Shown here in pieces: positions 37,810 through 47,001 of a stretch of DNA of 64,000 nt. The notes under the pieces were generated by a model. That model was not told where the DNA came from. It searched no databases and saw only the letters and a program-made list of their open reading frames with translations. Every line of letters begins with the position of its first letter. Position 1 is the first letter of the stretch. A program made the translations under genes and the position numbers. Source of the stretch: Nocardia paucivorans NBRC 100373 (GTDB lineage: Bacteria; Actinomycetota; Actinomycetes; Mycobacteriales; Mycobacteriaceae); the NCBI RefSeq assembly GCF_000308675.1, contig NZ_BAGE01000044.1:1-64000 (forward strand), written 5' to 3'.

Positions 37810-38334
37810 ATGGGAGTTAACCAGCGATCACAGATCGTCATGACCGAGGCGGAGATCACCGATTTCCTGACCCGCAGCCGGGTCGCCACCCTGGCGACCC
37901 TCGGCCCGAATGGCACACCGCATCTGACCGCTATGTGGTACGCATTGCTCGAGTCGCCCGCGGATCCGTCCGGGGTTCCCGAACTGTGGTTCGAGACGAA
38001 GGCCAAATCACAGAAAGCGGTGAATCTGCGTCGGGATCCCCGGGTCACGTGCATGGTCGAGGCCGGCGAGACCTACGACACCCTGCGCGGTGTCTCCATC
38101 GAGGGCCATGCCGAGATCATCGATGACCCCGACATGTTGTTCGCGGTGGGTGTGAGCGTCTGGGAGCGCTATACCGGCCCGTACAGCGAGGAGATGCGCC
38201 CGATGGTGGAGGCCATGCTGAACAAGCGTGTGGCGGTCCGCGTGGTACCACAGCGGATTCGGAGCTGGGATCACCGCAAGCTGGGCCTGCCCCCGATGCC
38301 CCTGGGCGGCTCCACCGCCCATGCCCTGGACTGA
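37810..38334 (+). CDS. Pyridoxamine 5'-phosphate oxidase/F420-binding split-barrel protein
   Basis: The 174-residue protein has the PNPOx-like split barrel. It starts around MTEAEITDFLTRSRVATLATLGPNGTPHLTAMWY, with KSQKAVNLRRDPRVTCMVEAG and GVSIEGHAEI typical of F420- or FMN-binding family members. It matches the mycobacterial Rv2991 position. The presence of fbiD in this window supports F420 as cofactor, but the sequence alone does not decide. The ATG at 37810 lacks a ribosome binding site. Confidence 0.85.
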   Translation: MGVNQRSQIVMTEAEITDFLTRSRVATLATLGPNGTPHLTAMWYALLESPADPSGVPELWFETKAKSQKAVNLRRDPRVTCMVEAGETYDTLRGVSIEGHAEIIDDPDMLFAVGVSVWERYTGPYSEEMRPMVEAMLNKRVAVRVVPQRIRSWDHRKLGLPPMPLGGSTAHALD

Positions 38335-38499
38335 TCCCGTCCGTCGCGGGCTCCGCTCACGCACTCACCATCGCCCCCACGGCACGCTGCGGAAATACAT
38401 CTGACACCGCCCCGCCTTCCGGACTAACGTCGAGTGCGTTCCACACAACCGGCTGCACAGGCCGCCGGCGCGCGCAGCCCGCGACGACAAGGAGCAACC

Positions 38500-38682
38500 A
38501 TGGCGCAGAAAAGCCGTGCCCACGCCGATACGGACGAGCTCAAACGCAAGTTCCGTGAGGTCCTGGAGCGCAAGAATCAACAGCGGCCCTCCACCGCCGA
38601 CCACCTGGACGGCCATTCGAAGGCGCCGGCCGCCCACGGCGCCGAAAGCCACCGACGCCAGTTCCGCCGGAAGAGCGGTTGA
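38500..38682 (+). CDS. DUF5302 family small protein
   Basis: The 60-residue polar protein has a helical N-terminus (DTDELKRKFREVLERKNQ), a His-rich middle (HLDGHSKAPAAHGAESH) and a basic end (RRQFRRKSG), matching the DUF5302 proteins of actinobacteria. Function unknown. AAGGAG lies six bases before the ATG. A terminator follows at 38728-38756. Confidence 0.8.
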   Translation: MAQKSRAHADTDELKRKFREVLERKNQQRPSTADHLDGHSKAPAAHGAESHRRQFRRKSG

Positions 38683-38691
38683 TCCCCCTCG

Positions 38692-38721
38692 AACTTCATG
38701 ATGAAAAACTTCATGATGAAA
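38692..38721. repeat. Exact 15-bp tandem duplication
   Basis: AACTTCATGATGAAA occurs twice head to tail (38692-38706 and 38707-38721), immediately after the DUF5302 stop and before its terminator. There is no mismatch. Confidence 0.9.
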
Positions 38722-38727
38722 CGGGAA

Positions 38728-38756
38728 AGGCCCATGCTCGCCATGAGCATGGGCCT
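38728..38756. terminator. Terminator between the DUF5302 gene and tRNA-Glu
   Basis: AGGCCCATGCTC and GAGCATGGGCCT form a perfect 12-bp stem with loop GCCAT. It is placed between the plus-strand DUF5302 gene and the minus-strand tRNA-Glu, so it can serve both. Confidence 0.8.
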
Positions 38757-38766
38757 CATACCTGAG

Positions 38767-38839
38767 TAGCCCCGACGGGATTCGAACCCGCGCTACCGCC
38801 TTGAGAGGGCGGCGTCCTAGGCCGCTAGACGACGGGGCC
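38767..38839 (-). tRNA. tRNA-Glu (anticodon CTC)
   Basis: Read on the minus strand, a full cloverleaf is visible: acceptor arm GGCCCCG paired with CGGGGCT, D arm GTCTAG...GGAC, anticodon loop with CTC in the stem CCGCC/GGCGG, and T arm GCGGGTTCGAATCCCGT. It is 73 nt without an encoded CCA. It lies about 540 bases from gltX, whose product charges it. Confidence 0.95.
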
Positions 38840-39025
38840 AGGACTTTTGCGCAACCCCTGGCTGGGGCTGAACTGAGAATCTCGCGATCCTCGAAGCTCG
38901 ATCAGCGTAACCGACCGGCGCTCGGCGACCAAATCGCCAGGATATGCTCTGGCGATCTCGCTGGTGGTGAGTCCGTTCTCGTCAGATCCGGGTGGGATCG
39001 TGAGTCGATGCCGTGAGCTTCTCCG

Positions 39026-39097
39026 CTGGGGTACCAGGACTCGAACCTAGAATGGCTGAACCAGAATCAGCTGTGTTGCCAATTACACCATACCCCA
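39026..39097 (-). tRNA. tRNA-Gln (anticodon CTG)
   Basis: On the minus strand the acceptor arm TGGGGTA pairs with TACCCCA (U1-A72, as in bacterial tRNA-Gln). The D arm contains GTAATTGG, the anticodon loop TTCTGGT gives anticodon CTG, and the T loop is TTCGAGT. It is 72 nt without an encoded CCA. It lies between gltX and tRNA-Glu on the same strand. Confidence 0.95.
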
Positions 39098-39327
39098 ATG
39101 ACCTGGTCTTTCGGTCTCTCCCCTGGCTGAGGAGGACCGGCGTTCCGGCCGAGAAAGAGAGTACCAAACAGCTCCCGGTTCACTGCAAATCGCCTGGTCA
39201 TCGGCCGCGTCGCGAGTATCGATACGCGCTTCGACACCCGATTCGACCGCGCCGACCGAGTTCCGTCGCTTCGACCACCGAGACCGGCACCCGCCTGCGC
39301 ACCGGCCGTTTCGCCCCCCGGCCGGCG

Positions 39328-39361
39328 CTTCCCCCGACCGGACGCGTCCGGTCGGGGGAAG
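39328..39361 (-). terminator. Perfect 34-nt palindrome after gltX
   Basis: CTTCCCCCGACCGGACG (39328-39344) is followed directly by its exact reverse complement (to 39361). It lies 17 bases past the gltX stop codon and has the size of a strong actinobacterial terminator without a T-tract. Confidence 0.8.
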
Positions 39362-39377
39362 TCGCGATATCACCGAC

Positions 39378-40850
39378 TCAGTTCGGTGGCGTCCATTCGC
39401 GGGCCGCCCGCAGCCGCTCCAGACTCGGTTCACGACCGAGTAATTCCAGGGATTCGAACAGCGGCGGACTGATATGCGATCCGGTTACCGCCACCCGAAC
39501 CGGAGCGAATGCCTTACGCGGTTTCAGGCCCATTTCTTCGATGAGCGCATTTTTCAGAGCACCCTCGATCCCAGCGGTCGTCCAGGACGACAAAGACTCC
39601 AATGCAGTAATAGCGGCATCCAATACCGGGCGGGCATCCGGACCCAAATTCTTGGTGCCGGCCGCGGGGTCGATGGAGAACTGTTCGGCGGGGGCGAAGA
39701 GGAAACTCAACAGGTCCCACGCGTCCGACAGAACAACAATCCGGGTCTGCACCAGATCGGCCGCCGCGGCGAACACCTTGTCGTCGATCGTGGCGTCTAT
39801 GTGTCCCTCTCGGATGAGATATTCCCGCAGCCGACGCGCGAAATCTGCCGGTTCCAGCAACCGGATGTGTTCGGCGTTGATCGCGTCGGCCTTCTTCTGG
39901 TCGAAGCGTGCCGGATTGGAATTCACGGTCGAAATATCGAAGGCCGCCACCATCTCGTCCATGGTGAAAACGTCGCGGTCGTCGGAGAGCCCCCATCCGA
40001 GCAGGGCCAGGTAGTTCAGTAGACCTTCGGGAATGAAGCCACGCTCCCGGTGGACGAACAGATTGGATTCCGGATCGCGCTTGGACAGCTTCTTGTTGCC
40101 CTGCCCCATGACGAACGGCAGATGCCCGAATTCGGGGGTGCCCTCGGCGATGCCGATCCGCTGCAGGGCGGCGTAGAGCGCGATCTGCCGCGGGGTGGAG
40201 GAGAGCAGATCTTCGCCGCGCAGCACGTGGGTTATCCGCATCATGGCGTCGTCGACCGGATTGACCAGGGTGTAGAGCGGCTCGCCGTTACCGCGGGTGA
40301 GGGCGTAGTCCGGGACGACCCCGGCCTTGAAGGTGGTTTCACCGCGCACCAGATCGTGCCAGGTGATGTCGGCGTCGGGCATCCGCAGGCGGATCACCGC
40401 GGGACGGCCTTCGGCCCGGTAGGCCGCGATCTGCTCGGCCGTCAGATCGCGGTCGTAGTTGTCGTAGCCGAGTTTGGGATCGCGTCCGGCGGCCCGATGC
40501 CGTGCCTCGACCTCTTCCGGCGTGGAGAAGGATTCGTAGGCCTCCCCGGCCTCGAGCAGTCGGCGCACCACATCCTGGTACAGCTCACGCCGTTGCGACT
40601 GCCGGTAGGGCCCGTAGGGGCCGCCGACCTCGGGGCCTTCGTCCCAATTCAATCCGAGCCAGCGCAAGGCCTCCAGGATCGCCTGGTAGGACTCCTCGGT
40701 GTCACGGGCGGCGTCGGTGTCCTCGATTCGGAAGACGAAGGTTCCGCCGTGGTGACGGGCGAAGACCCAGTTGAACAGTGCGGTTCGAATGAGACCGACA
40801 TGTGGTGTACCGGTGGGCGACGGGCAGAAACGGACCCGTACGTTCGTCAT
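39378..40850 (-). CDS. gltX: Glutamyl-tRNA synthetase
   Basis: This class I synthetase of 490 residues has a HIGH-like motif in [21 protein letters not shown] (8-28) and a KMSKS-like KKLSKRD near residue 258 ([14 protein letters not shown]). The presence of gatB in this window indicates that the enzyme is probably non-discriminating and also charges tRNA-Gln with Glu for later amidation. The ATG at 40850 has GAAAGAG upstream. It follows the FAH gene by 13 bases. Confidence 0.97.
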   Translation of the reverse strand: MTNVRVRFCPSPTGTPHVGLIRTALFNWVFARHHGGTFVFRIEDTDAARDTEESYQAILEALRWLGLNWDEGPEVGGPYGPYRQSQRRELYQDVVRRLLEAGEAYESFSTPEEVEARHRAAGRDPKLGYDNYDRDLTAEQIAAYRAEGRPAVIRLRMPDADITWHDLVRGETTFKAGVVPDYALTRGNGEPLYTLVNPVDDAMMRITHVLRGEDLLSSTPRQIALYAALQRIGIAEGTPEFGHLPFVMGQGNKKLSKRDPESNLFVHRERGFIPEGLLNYLALLGWGLSDDRDVFTMDEMVAAFDISTVNSNPARFDQKKADAINAEHIRLLEPADFARRLREYLIREGHIDATIDDKVFAAAADLVQTRIVVLSDAWDLLSFLFAPAEQFSIDPAAGTKNLGPDARPVLDAAITALESLSSWTTAGIEGALKNALIEEMGLKPRKAFAPVRVAVTGSHISPPLFESLELLGREPSLERLRAAREWTPPN

Positions 40851-40863
40851 GGCTCTCTTTCGG

Positions 40864-41640
40864 TCAGCGTTGGGCGGCTACAGGTTTGGCCGCGACGGGA
40901 TTGGTCAGCGTACCGATGCCCGATACGGTCACGGACACTTTTTGTCCGTCGCGCATCGGACCCACTCCTTCGGGGGTTCCGGTGAGAATGACATCGCCGG
41001 GCAACAGGGTCATCACGGTGGATACCCATTCGACGAGTTCCGGAATATCGTGCAGCAGTAGCGATGTGCGACTGCGCTGGCGCACCTCGCCGTCGAGTTC
41101 GGTGACGATCTCCAGATCCCCTGGGTCGACATCGGTTTCGATCCAGGGACCGAGCGGGCAGAAGGTGTCATATCCCTTGGCCCGCGTCCATTGACCGTCA
41201 TGGGCCTGCTGATCTCGGGCCGTCACATCGTTGGCGACGGTGTAGCCGAGAATCACGTCGCGGGCCCGAGCGGCGGGCACATCCTTGCAGGGGCGCCCGA
41301 TCACCACGGCCAGCTCGCCTTCGAAGTCGACACGAGACGAGTTGGGCGGCAACAGAACAGGGGCGTTGGGGCCGATGATGGCGGTGCTCGGTTTCATGAA
41401 GATCACCGGGTCCTCGGGCGCGCTACCACCCATTTCCGCGGCGTGCGCGGCGTAGTTCTTACCCACGCAGATCACCTTGCTGGCCAGGATCGGCGCGAGC
41501 AGTCGGATATCGGCCACCGGCCAACTGCGGCCGGTGAACGTCGGGGTGCCGAAGGGGTGTTCGGCGATTTCCTTGGCGGTCTCGCCTTCGATGGCGACGA
41601 ACGCGACCCCGTCGGGACTGGCAACTCGACCTAGACGCAT
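40864..41640 (-). CDS. Fumarylacetoacetate hydrolase family protein
   Basis: The 258-residue FAH-family protein has [17 protein letters not shown], the metal-site segment [17 protein letters not shown] (acidic ligands), [13 protein letters not shown] and [14 protein letters not shown]. The family includes acylpyruvases, oxaloacetate decarboxylases and catechol meta-cleavage hydratases/isomerases; which activity applies cannot be told. The neighbour gltX on the same strand matches the mycobacterial order (Rv2993c-Rv2992c). Confidence 0.9.
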   Translation of the reverse strand: MRLGRVASPDGVAFVAIEGETAKEIAEHPFGTPTFTGRSWPVADIRLLAPILASKVICVGKNYAAHAAEMGGSAPEDPVIFMKPSTAIIGPNAPVLLPPNSSRVDFEGELAVVIGRPCKDVPAARARDVILGYTVANDVTARDQQAHDGQWTRAKGYDTFCPLGPWIETDVDPGDLEIVTELDGEVRQRSRTSLLLHDIPELVEWVSTVMTLLPGDVILTGTPEGVGPMRDGQKVSVTVSGIGTLTNPVAAKPVAAQR

Positions 41641-41790
41641 GACCGGAGTCTATCCACCGCCCATTACCTGCCCGAATGCGCCCGACCGGACGGTGTGATT
41701 CCCGACCGAACCGAATCGCTTCCCATCCGACCGGCCTCGACGAGCAATACCGTCACCCGCGGGTGTACGGTGGGACCGTCGCTCACTCAA

Positions 41791-41819
41791 TGAGATTGAT
41801 ATTCCATATATTGAGATTG
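41791..41819 (+). promoter_or_regulatory. AT-rich MFS promoter region with a direct repeat
   Basis: TGAGATTG occurs at 41791-41798 and again at 41812-41819, 21 bases apart (two helical turns), in a strikingly AT-rich stretch just before the transporter gene. Such spacing suits a dimeric regulator or two protomers on one DNA face. Confidence 0.45.
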
Positions 41820-41833
41820 CAAGGTAGCGTGCC

Positions 41834-43069
41834 ATGATCGAGAGGCCCTCGATAACCAAATCCGGTCCCCCTATGGACTCTCATCCGCCCCTGTCGAACG
41901 ATTCGATCTCGACGGTGCGGCGCTGGGCCATGCTCGCCCTCGGAGTGTTCGCCCAGGCGTCCAGCGCGGTCGTCGTCCACGGTGTGCCGTTCCTGCTGGA
42001 CGCGTTGACCGATACGGGAATGCCGCTACCCACCGCCGGTCTGCTGGTGGCCATGCCCATGGTCGGTCTGGTCTGCACCCTCATCGCCTGGGGATATCTG
42101 GTCGACCGTATCGGGGAGCGGACGGTGCTGGTGCTGGGCACACTCGTCATGTGCGTCGCAGGCGCCGCGGCCGCGTTCACCGCGAACCACCTCGTGCTCG
42201 GGGCCCTGCTGTTTCTGGGCGGTGTCGGCGCGGCCAGCACCAACGGTGCGAGCGGCCGGGTGATCGTGGGCTGGTTCCCCCCGCAGCGCCGCGGATTGGC
42301 CATGGGTATCCGGCAGACCGCCCAACCGCTCGGCGTCGGTATCGGCGCGATGGCCATCCCGTATATGGCCGAAACCTTCGGTATCGCCACCGCCATGGCG
42401 GTGCCCGCGGCCATGGCCGGTGTGGCGGCCGTGGGATGCCTACTCGGAATCATCGATCCGCCACGGCCTCCCATCGCCCGAGGCGACCGGGTCAACCCCT
42501 ATCGAGGCTCGGGCACCCTGTGGCGTATCCACGGCGTCTCGATCCTGCTGGTGGTTCCGCAGGGCACCCTGTGGACCTTCGCCCTGCTGTGGTTGCACCG
42601 GGATATCGGCTGGTCCATGACCGTGGCCGGGATCGTGATCACCGCCACCCAACTCCTGGGTGCGGTCGGCCGAATCGGGGCGGGCGTCTGGTCCGATCGG
42701 GTCGGCAGCCGGATGGGGCCGCTGCGCACCATCGCCCTCACCGCGGTCGCGACCATGGTGGCGCTGGGAATCACCGCATGGCTGCACTGGTGGTGGGCGG
42801 CCATACCGCTGATGGTCGTCGCCTCCGTGGTCACCGTCTCCGACAACGGTCTGGCCTTCACCGCCATCGCCGAAATCGCCGGACCCCATTGGAGCGGACG
42901 CGGCCTCGGCATCCAGAACACCGGCCAGAATCTGACCATGGCCGCCATTCCGCCGGTGTTCGGCGCCCTGATCGTCGCCACCGGATTCCCGGCCACCTAT
43001 CTACTGGCCGCGGTCGCGGCAGCCGTCGCCGTCCCCCTGGTCCCGAACGATCCCACCCGAAACCCGTGA
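41834..43069 (+). CDS. MFS transporter
   Basis: The 411-residue protein has 12 predicted hydrophobic segments. The loop 2-3 signature is GYLVDRIGERTVLV (about 82-95) and its C-half copy VWSDRVGSRMGPLR. TNGASGRVIVGWFPPQRRGLAMGIRQTAQPLG resembles transporters for small organic anions. The substrate is unknown. AAGG precedes the ATG at 41834 with nine-base spacing. The 3' end overlaps an antisense small frame (43001-43273). Confidence 0.9.
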   Translation: MIERPSITKSGPPMDSHPPLSNDSISTVRRWAMLALGVFAQASSAVVVHGVPFLLDALTDTGMPLPTAGLLVAMPMVGLVCTLIAWGYLVDRIGERTVLVLGTLVMCVAGAAAAFTANHLVLGALLFLGGVGAASTNGASGRVIVGWFPPQRRGLAMGIRQTAQPLGVGIGAMAIPYMAETFGIATAMAVPAAMAGVAAVGCLLGIIDPPRPPIARGDRVNPYRGSGTLWRIHGVSILLVVPQGTLWTFALLWLHRDIGWSMTVAGIVITATQLLGAVGRIGAGVWSDRVGSRMGPLRTIALTAVATMVALGITAWLHWWWAAIPLMVVASVVTVSDNGLAFTAIAEIAGPHWSGRGLGIQNTGQNLTMAAIPPVFGALIVATGFPATYLLAAVAAAVAVPLVPNDPTRNP

Positions 43070-43273
43070 ACCGAAACCTGCCCGCAGCACCGAGCGCCGC
43101 CTCGACGAGGCGAGCGAGGCACCGCGAGATCCGGTGTGCCGAAACCCTGCGGCCACCTCGACCAACCACTCGTCCTCGGGTTCGAATCCCTTGCCGCTCT
43201 CCGGCAATTCGTAGAGATCCGACATCGCATAGGGACCGAGGTCGGCATCGCCGATCGTGCGTCGAACCGTCAT
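43001..43273 (-). CDS. Hypothetical 90-residue protein overlapping the MFS 3' end
   Basis: The frame starts at ATG 43273 behind a good GGAGGG. The first 45 residues are acidic and of natural-looking composition (MTVRRTIGDADLGPYAMSDL, then ELPESGKGFEPEDEWLVEVA). The rest turns Arg/Gly-rich and runs 69 bases into the transporter gene on the other strand. I do not recognise it. A real gene truncated or frameshifted near residue 45-50 is possible. Confidence 0.4.
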   Translation of the reverse strand: MTVRRTIGDADLGPYAMSDLYELPESGKGFEPEDEWLVEVAAGFRHTGSRGASLASSRRRSVLRAGFGSRVSGGIVRDQGDGDGCRDRGQ

Positions 43274-43385
43274 GACGCCCTCCAGAGATTCGGCCGTTCG
43301 TCGAATCCGGCCCGAACACCTCGATACCGCCAAAGCAGCTCGAAATCTCGAAATACTGTTCCGGCGGCAGGCCGTGGTCGACCGG

Positions 43386-44393
43386 TCAGAGGGCCTTCAC
43401 GATACGATCGCCGATTTCCGAGGTGGAAGCCGTACCGGTACGGGTGGCCAGATCCGCGGCGACCGCGGCGTGGATGCGCCCGGCGGCCTCGGTATTGCCG
43501 AGGTGTTCGAGCAGTAGCGCCACCGACAGGATGGCGGCGGTGGGGTCGGCCTTGCCCTGCCCCGCGATATCGGGGGCGCTGCCGTGCACCGGCTCGAACA
43601 TACTCGGGTTGGTGCCGGTGGCGTCGATATTGCCGCTCGCGGCCAGACCGATGCCACCGCTCACCGCGGCGGCCAGATCGGTGATGATGTCACCGAACAG
43701 GTTGTCGGTGACGATCACGTCGAACCGGTCGGGATCGTTGACCATATGGATGGTCGCGGCGTCGATGTGCTGGTAGGCGACCTGAACCTCGGGGAACTCG
43801 GCGGCGACCGCGTCCACGGTGCGCTGCCACAGCGAACCGGCGAAGGTGAGCACATTGGTCTTGTGCACCAGGGTGAGGCGCTTGCGTCGGGCCTGCGCCT
43901 TGGCGAAGGCATAGCGCACCACCCGCTCGACACCGAACCGGGTATTGGTGCTGACCTCGGTGGCGACCTCATGCGGGGTGTCCACCCGGATCGCGCCTCC
44001 GGTACCGGTGTAGGGGCCTTCGGTACCTTCCCGGACCACCACGAAGTCGATCTCCGGATTACCTGCCAGCGGACCGGTGACGCCGGGGAACAGTTTCGAC
44101 GGCCGCAGATTCACATGGTGGTCCAGTGCGAAACGGGTGCGCAGCAGCAGGCCGCGTTCGAGCACCCCGCTGGGCACCGACGGATCGCCGATGGCGCCGA
44201 GCAGGATGGCGTCGTGCTGTTTCAGCTCGGGCAACACCGACTCCGGCAATACCTCGCCGGTCGCGTGGTAACGCTTGGCGCCCAGGTCGTATTCGGTCTT
44301 CTCCACTCCGGGTACGACCGCGTCGAGTGCCTTGAGCGCCTCGGCGATGACCTCCGGACCGATCCCGTCACCGGGGATGACAGCCAGCTTCAT
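43386..44393 (-). CDS. leuB: 3-isopropylmalate dehydrogenase
   Basis: The 335-residue decarboxylating dehydrogenase of leucine synthesis (actinobacterial subtype) has [21 protein letters not shown], the substrate-binding [16 protein letters not shown], and the metal-site [25 protein letters not shown] with [19 protein letters not shown]. It is downstream of serA on the same strand with an 84-base gap. Confidence 0.97.
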   Translation of the reverse strand: MKLAVIPGDGIGPEVIAEALKALDAVVPGVEKTEYDLGAKRYHATGEVLPESVLPELKQHDAILLGAIGDPSVPSGVLERGLLLRTRFALDHHVNLRPSKLFPGVTGPLAGNPEIDFVVVREGTEGPYTGTGGAIRVDTPHEVATEVSTNTRFGVERVVRYAFAKAQARRKRLTLVHKTNVLTFAGSLWQRTVDAVAAEFPEVQVAYQHIDAATIHMVNDPDRFDVIVTDNLFGDIITDLAAAVSGGIGLAASGNIDATGTNPSMFEPVHGSAPDIAGQGKADPTAAILSVALLLEHLGNTEAAGRIHAAVAADLATRTGTASTSEIGDRIVKAL

Positions 44394-44477
44394 GAAAACA
44401 ATGCTCCGTTCGGTTCTCCGCGACCGTGTCCGGGACGCACCGGCCCAACGCGGCCGGCACGTCCCGGGTTTCGGGAA

Positions 44478-46076
44478 TCAGAACAGGTCGACCAGAACGA
44501 CCTTGGTGGCACCGACCGCTTCGGCGATGGAGGACTGCACATCGGCGGGGACCTCGCGGTTGACCCGCAGCACCACGGTGGCGCCTTCCTTGTTCACGTC
44601 CTGGGTCAGCTGAGCGGCCAGGATATCGACATCGGCGGCGCCCAGCGCGGTGCCGATCCTGCCCAGTGCGCCCGGCCGGTCGGCGTAGTTGAGGATCGCC
44701 AGGTTGAGACCTTCGGCGCGCATATCGTAGTTACGGCCGTTGATGTTGACGATCTTTTCCACCTGCTGCGGTTCGGTGAGGGCACCGGCCACATTGAGGG
44801 TGCGACCGTCCCCGAACACCGCGCGCAGGTCGACCAGACTGCGGTGGCTGGGGCTTTCCGAATGCGTGGTGACCTCGGTGCCGATCCCGCGTTCGGCGGC
44901 CAGCGCCGGGGCGTTGACGAAGGTGACCGGCTCCTCGACATGAGCGGAGAAGATTCCACGCAGGGCCGCCAGCTCCAGCACCTTGACCTCACTCGCCGCC
45001 AGTTCGCCGCGCACCTGGATCTCCACGCTCACCGGCAGCTCGTCGGAGAGCGCGCCCAACAGCACGCCCTGTTTGCGCACCAGATCCAGCCAGGGGGCGA
45101 CCTCGTCACTCACCGCACCGCCGGCGACATTCACCGCACCGGGCACGAACTCCCCGGCCAGGGCCAGCAACACCGACTTGGCCACATCGGTGCCGGCCCG
45201 GTCCTGCGCCTCGGTGGTGGAGGCGCCCAGATGCGGGGTCACCACGACCTGCGGCAGTTCGAACAGCGGGCTGTCGGTGCACGGCTCGGTCTCGTAGACA
45301 TCGATACCCGCGGCGCGCACATGGCCGGACTTGATGGCCTCGGCCAGGGCCGCCTCGTCCACCAGCCCACCGCGGGCGGCGTTGACGATGATGACGCCCG
45401 GCTTGGTCTTGGCGATGGCCTCCTTGCCCAGCAGGCCCTTGGTCTCCGGGGTCTTCGGCAGGTGGATGGAGATGAGGTCGGCGCGTTCGAGCAGTTCGTC
45501 CAGGCTCACCAGTTCGATGCCGAGCTGCGCGGCGCGGGCCGGGGAAACATAGGGGTCGAAGGCGATGACCTTGGTCTCGAAGGCGGCCAGACGAGCCGCG
45601 AACAGCTGACCGATCCGGCCGAGACCGATCACACCGACCGTTTTGCCGTAGATCTCCACACCGTTGAACTTGCTGCGCTGCCAGGTGCCCTGGCGCAGGG
45701 TCGCGTCGGCGGCGGGGATCTGTCGGGCGGCCGCCAGCAGCAAGGTGACCGCGTGCTCGGCTGCGGTGTGGATATTGGAGGTCGGAGCGTTGACAACCAT
45801 GACGCCGCGTTCGGTAGCGGCGGGAACGTCGACATTGTCCAGGCCGACACCGGCCCGCGCGACGATCTTGAGATTCTTACCCGCTTCCAGCACTTCGGCG
45901 TCCACCGTGGTGGCGGAACGAACCAGTAGTGCATCGGCCTCGGGGACCGCGGCCAGCAATGCCGGTCGGTCCGGGCCATCCACCCAGCGGACCTCGACGC
46001 CGTCACCGAGCGCGTCGACGGTCGACTGGGCGAGCTTGTCGGCGATCAGAACTACAGGACGGCCTGCTTGGCTCAC
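44478..46076 (-). CDS. serA: D-3-phosphoglycerate dehydrogenase
   Basis: This 532-residue enzyme starts serine synthesis. The substrate-binding domain has RSATTVDAEVLEAGKNLKIVARAGVGLDNVD, the NAD-binding GVIGLGRIGQLFAARLAAFE, and the catalytic TPHLGASTTEAQ. An intervening allosteric (ASB) domain and a C-terminal ACT domain (about 455-532) complete the long form found in mycobacteria, which senses serine. The GTG start at 46076 has AGGAG upstream. A terminator and a tiny peptide gene precede it on the same strand. Confidence 0.97.
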   Translation of the reverse strand: MSQAGRPVVLIADKLAQSTVDALGDGVEVRWVDGPDRPALLAAVPEADALLVRSATTVDAEVLEAGKNLKIVARAGVGLDNVDVPAATERGVMVVNAPTSNIHTAAEHAVTLLLAAARQIPAADATLRQGTWQRSKFNGVEIYGKTVGVIGLGRIGQLFAARLAAFETKVIAFDPYVSPARAAQLGIELVSLDELLERADLISIHLPKTPETKGLLGKEAIAKTKPGVIIVNAARGGLVDEAALAEAIKSGHVRAAGIDVYETEPCTDSPLFELPQVVVTPHLGASTTEAQDRAGTDVAKSVLLALAGEFVPGAVNVAGGAVSDEVAPWLDLVRKQGVLLGALSDELPVSVEIQVRGELAASEVKVLELAALRGIFSAHVEEPVTFVNAPALAAERGIGTEVTTHSESPSHRSLVDLRAVFGDGRTLNVAGALTEPQQVEKIVNINGRNYDMRAEGLNLAILNYADRPGALGRIGTALGAADVDILAAQLTQDVNKEGATVVLRVNREVPADVQSSIAEAVGATKVVLVDLF

Positions 46077-46219
46077 TGTGGGTTACTCCTGGAAGGAAGG
46101 GGACGGTGGTTTACCGCAGCACAGCTTAGTGGGCCGGCTTCCGCCCTCGATCCCCACCTGGCAGTCGGCCGCCGTCCGATGCGGGAAACACACCCGGATT
46201 CGACCGTCCGCGGACACGA

Positions 46220-46255
46220 CACCGCCCCGGACTTCGCGCGAAATCCGGGGCGGTG
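46220..46255 (-). terminator. Strong hairpin after the 28-residue peptide gene
   Basis: CACCGCCCCGGA and TCCGGGGCGGTG form a perfect 12-bp stem, and the enclosed CTTCGCGCGAAA can extend it. It lies 25 bases past the stop codon of the small frame at 46281-46367 and 144 bases before serA, with no T-tract. Confidence 0.8.
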
Positions 46256-46280
46256 CGTGGAAAACAGGAGTATCGCTGTC

Positions 46281-46367
46281 TCAGCGACCACCGAACAGAA
46301 GCGTGCCGATGCTCTCCAGCAGAACGTTCAAAGTAGCGCTACCGCTTTCGATGATAATGGGGATCAT
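46281..46367 (-). CDS. Tiny hydrophobic peptide (28 residues), hypothetical
   Basis: The frame begins MIPIIIESGS, continues Leu-rich and ends LLFGGR, with two Glu and one terminal Arg as the only charges. GGAAAGGAATTCGC precedes the ATG, an excellent ribosome binding site. A terminator follows 25 bases after the stop, so it looks like a complete single-gene unit. Codon use is less GC-biased than in the neighbours (ATT, GTT, GGT, CTT). It could be a membrane-active or channel-forming peptide; Corynebacterium PorA/PorH are comparable small proteins, but I see no sequence match. It might also be a leader peptide for serA, although it holds only three Ser codons. Confidence 0.6.
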   Translation of the reverse strand: MIPIIIESGSATLNVLLESIGTLLFGGR

Positions 46368-46797
46368 GCGAATTCCTTTCCGTGTCCATTCGGTCGTGAC
46401 GACCGACTGTCACACGGAACATCGACCGCCCCTTCGACGGAGTTACAAAATCGATAGAATTAGTGGCGTATAACACAAATGCATTGCCGAACCGCCGATA
46501 CGGCGCAGAAAAAATAGCGCCGGACCTCGGAAGATGCGATCCAACCCACCGCCGGCCAGGTGACCGAACCCACACACGAGAGGGCGTCACCCGGCAGCGA
46601 AATGCGCTCCGAAGTGCAATGCCCGTGATTTTCGCTATCGGGCCGAACGCAACCACGAGAAGGCGCTCGCGGACACCGGGTCACACGCTGCGAGAAGCCG
46701 CACGACCTCTTGGGAAATCACCTCTTGGTGAAATCATTGCCTCGAATACGCGATGGGCCCCGCACCTGTCCGGTGCGGGGCCCATCGGTCATATCAC
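46368..46797. other. 430-base gap between the tiny peptide gene and cspA
   Basis: This relatively AT-rich stretch (especially 46440-46490) must contain the promoter of the peptide gene. It also holds a near-tandem duplication (CCTCTTGGGAAATCA at 46706-46720, repeated with one extra base at 46721-46736) and the cspA terminator at 46751-46787. I see no other convincing gene. Confidence 0.6.
46751..46787 (-). terminator. cspA terminator
   Basis: CGATGGGCCCCGCACC and GGTGCGGGGCCCATCG form a perfect 16-bp stem with a five-base loop, eleven bases past the cspA stop codon. Confidence 0.88.
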
Positions 46798-47001
46798 TCA
46801 GATGGAGCGAACATCCTGAGCCTGCGGGCCCTTCTGGCCCTGGCCGATCTCGAACTCCACCCGCTGACCCTCTTCGAGGGTACGGAAACCTGTGCCGGCG
46901 ACCGCCGAGTAATGCACGAAGACGTCAGGACCGCCCCCGTCTTGCGCGATGAAGCCGAAGCCCTTCTCGCTGTTGAACCACTTCACACTGCCTTGAGCCA
47001 T
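46798..47001 (-). CDS. Cold shock protein, CspA family
   Basis: The 67-residue OB-fold nucleic-acid binding protein has the RNP-1 motif KGFGFIAQ and RNP-2 DVFVHYSAV. It acts as an RNA chaperone. It starts [16 protein letters not shown], typical of actinobacterial CspA. A strong terminator follows. The 5' leader may be long, because the upstream gap (47002-47452) has no gene. Confidence 0.96.
   Translation of the reverse strand: MAQGSVKWFNSEKGFGFIAQDGGGPDVFVHYSAVAGTGFRTLEEGQRVEFEIGQGQKGPQAQDVRSI

Noticed and set aside
43584..45929. A 781-codon plus-strand frame across leuB and serA
   Set aside because: It is antisense to clear leuB and serA coding sequence and has no recognisable domain or ribosome binding site.
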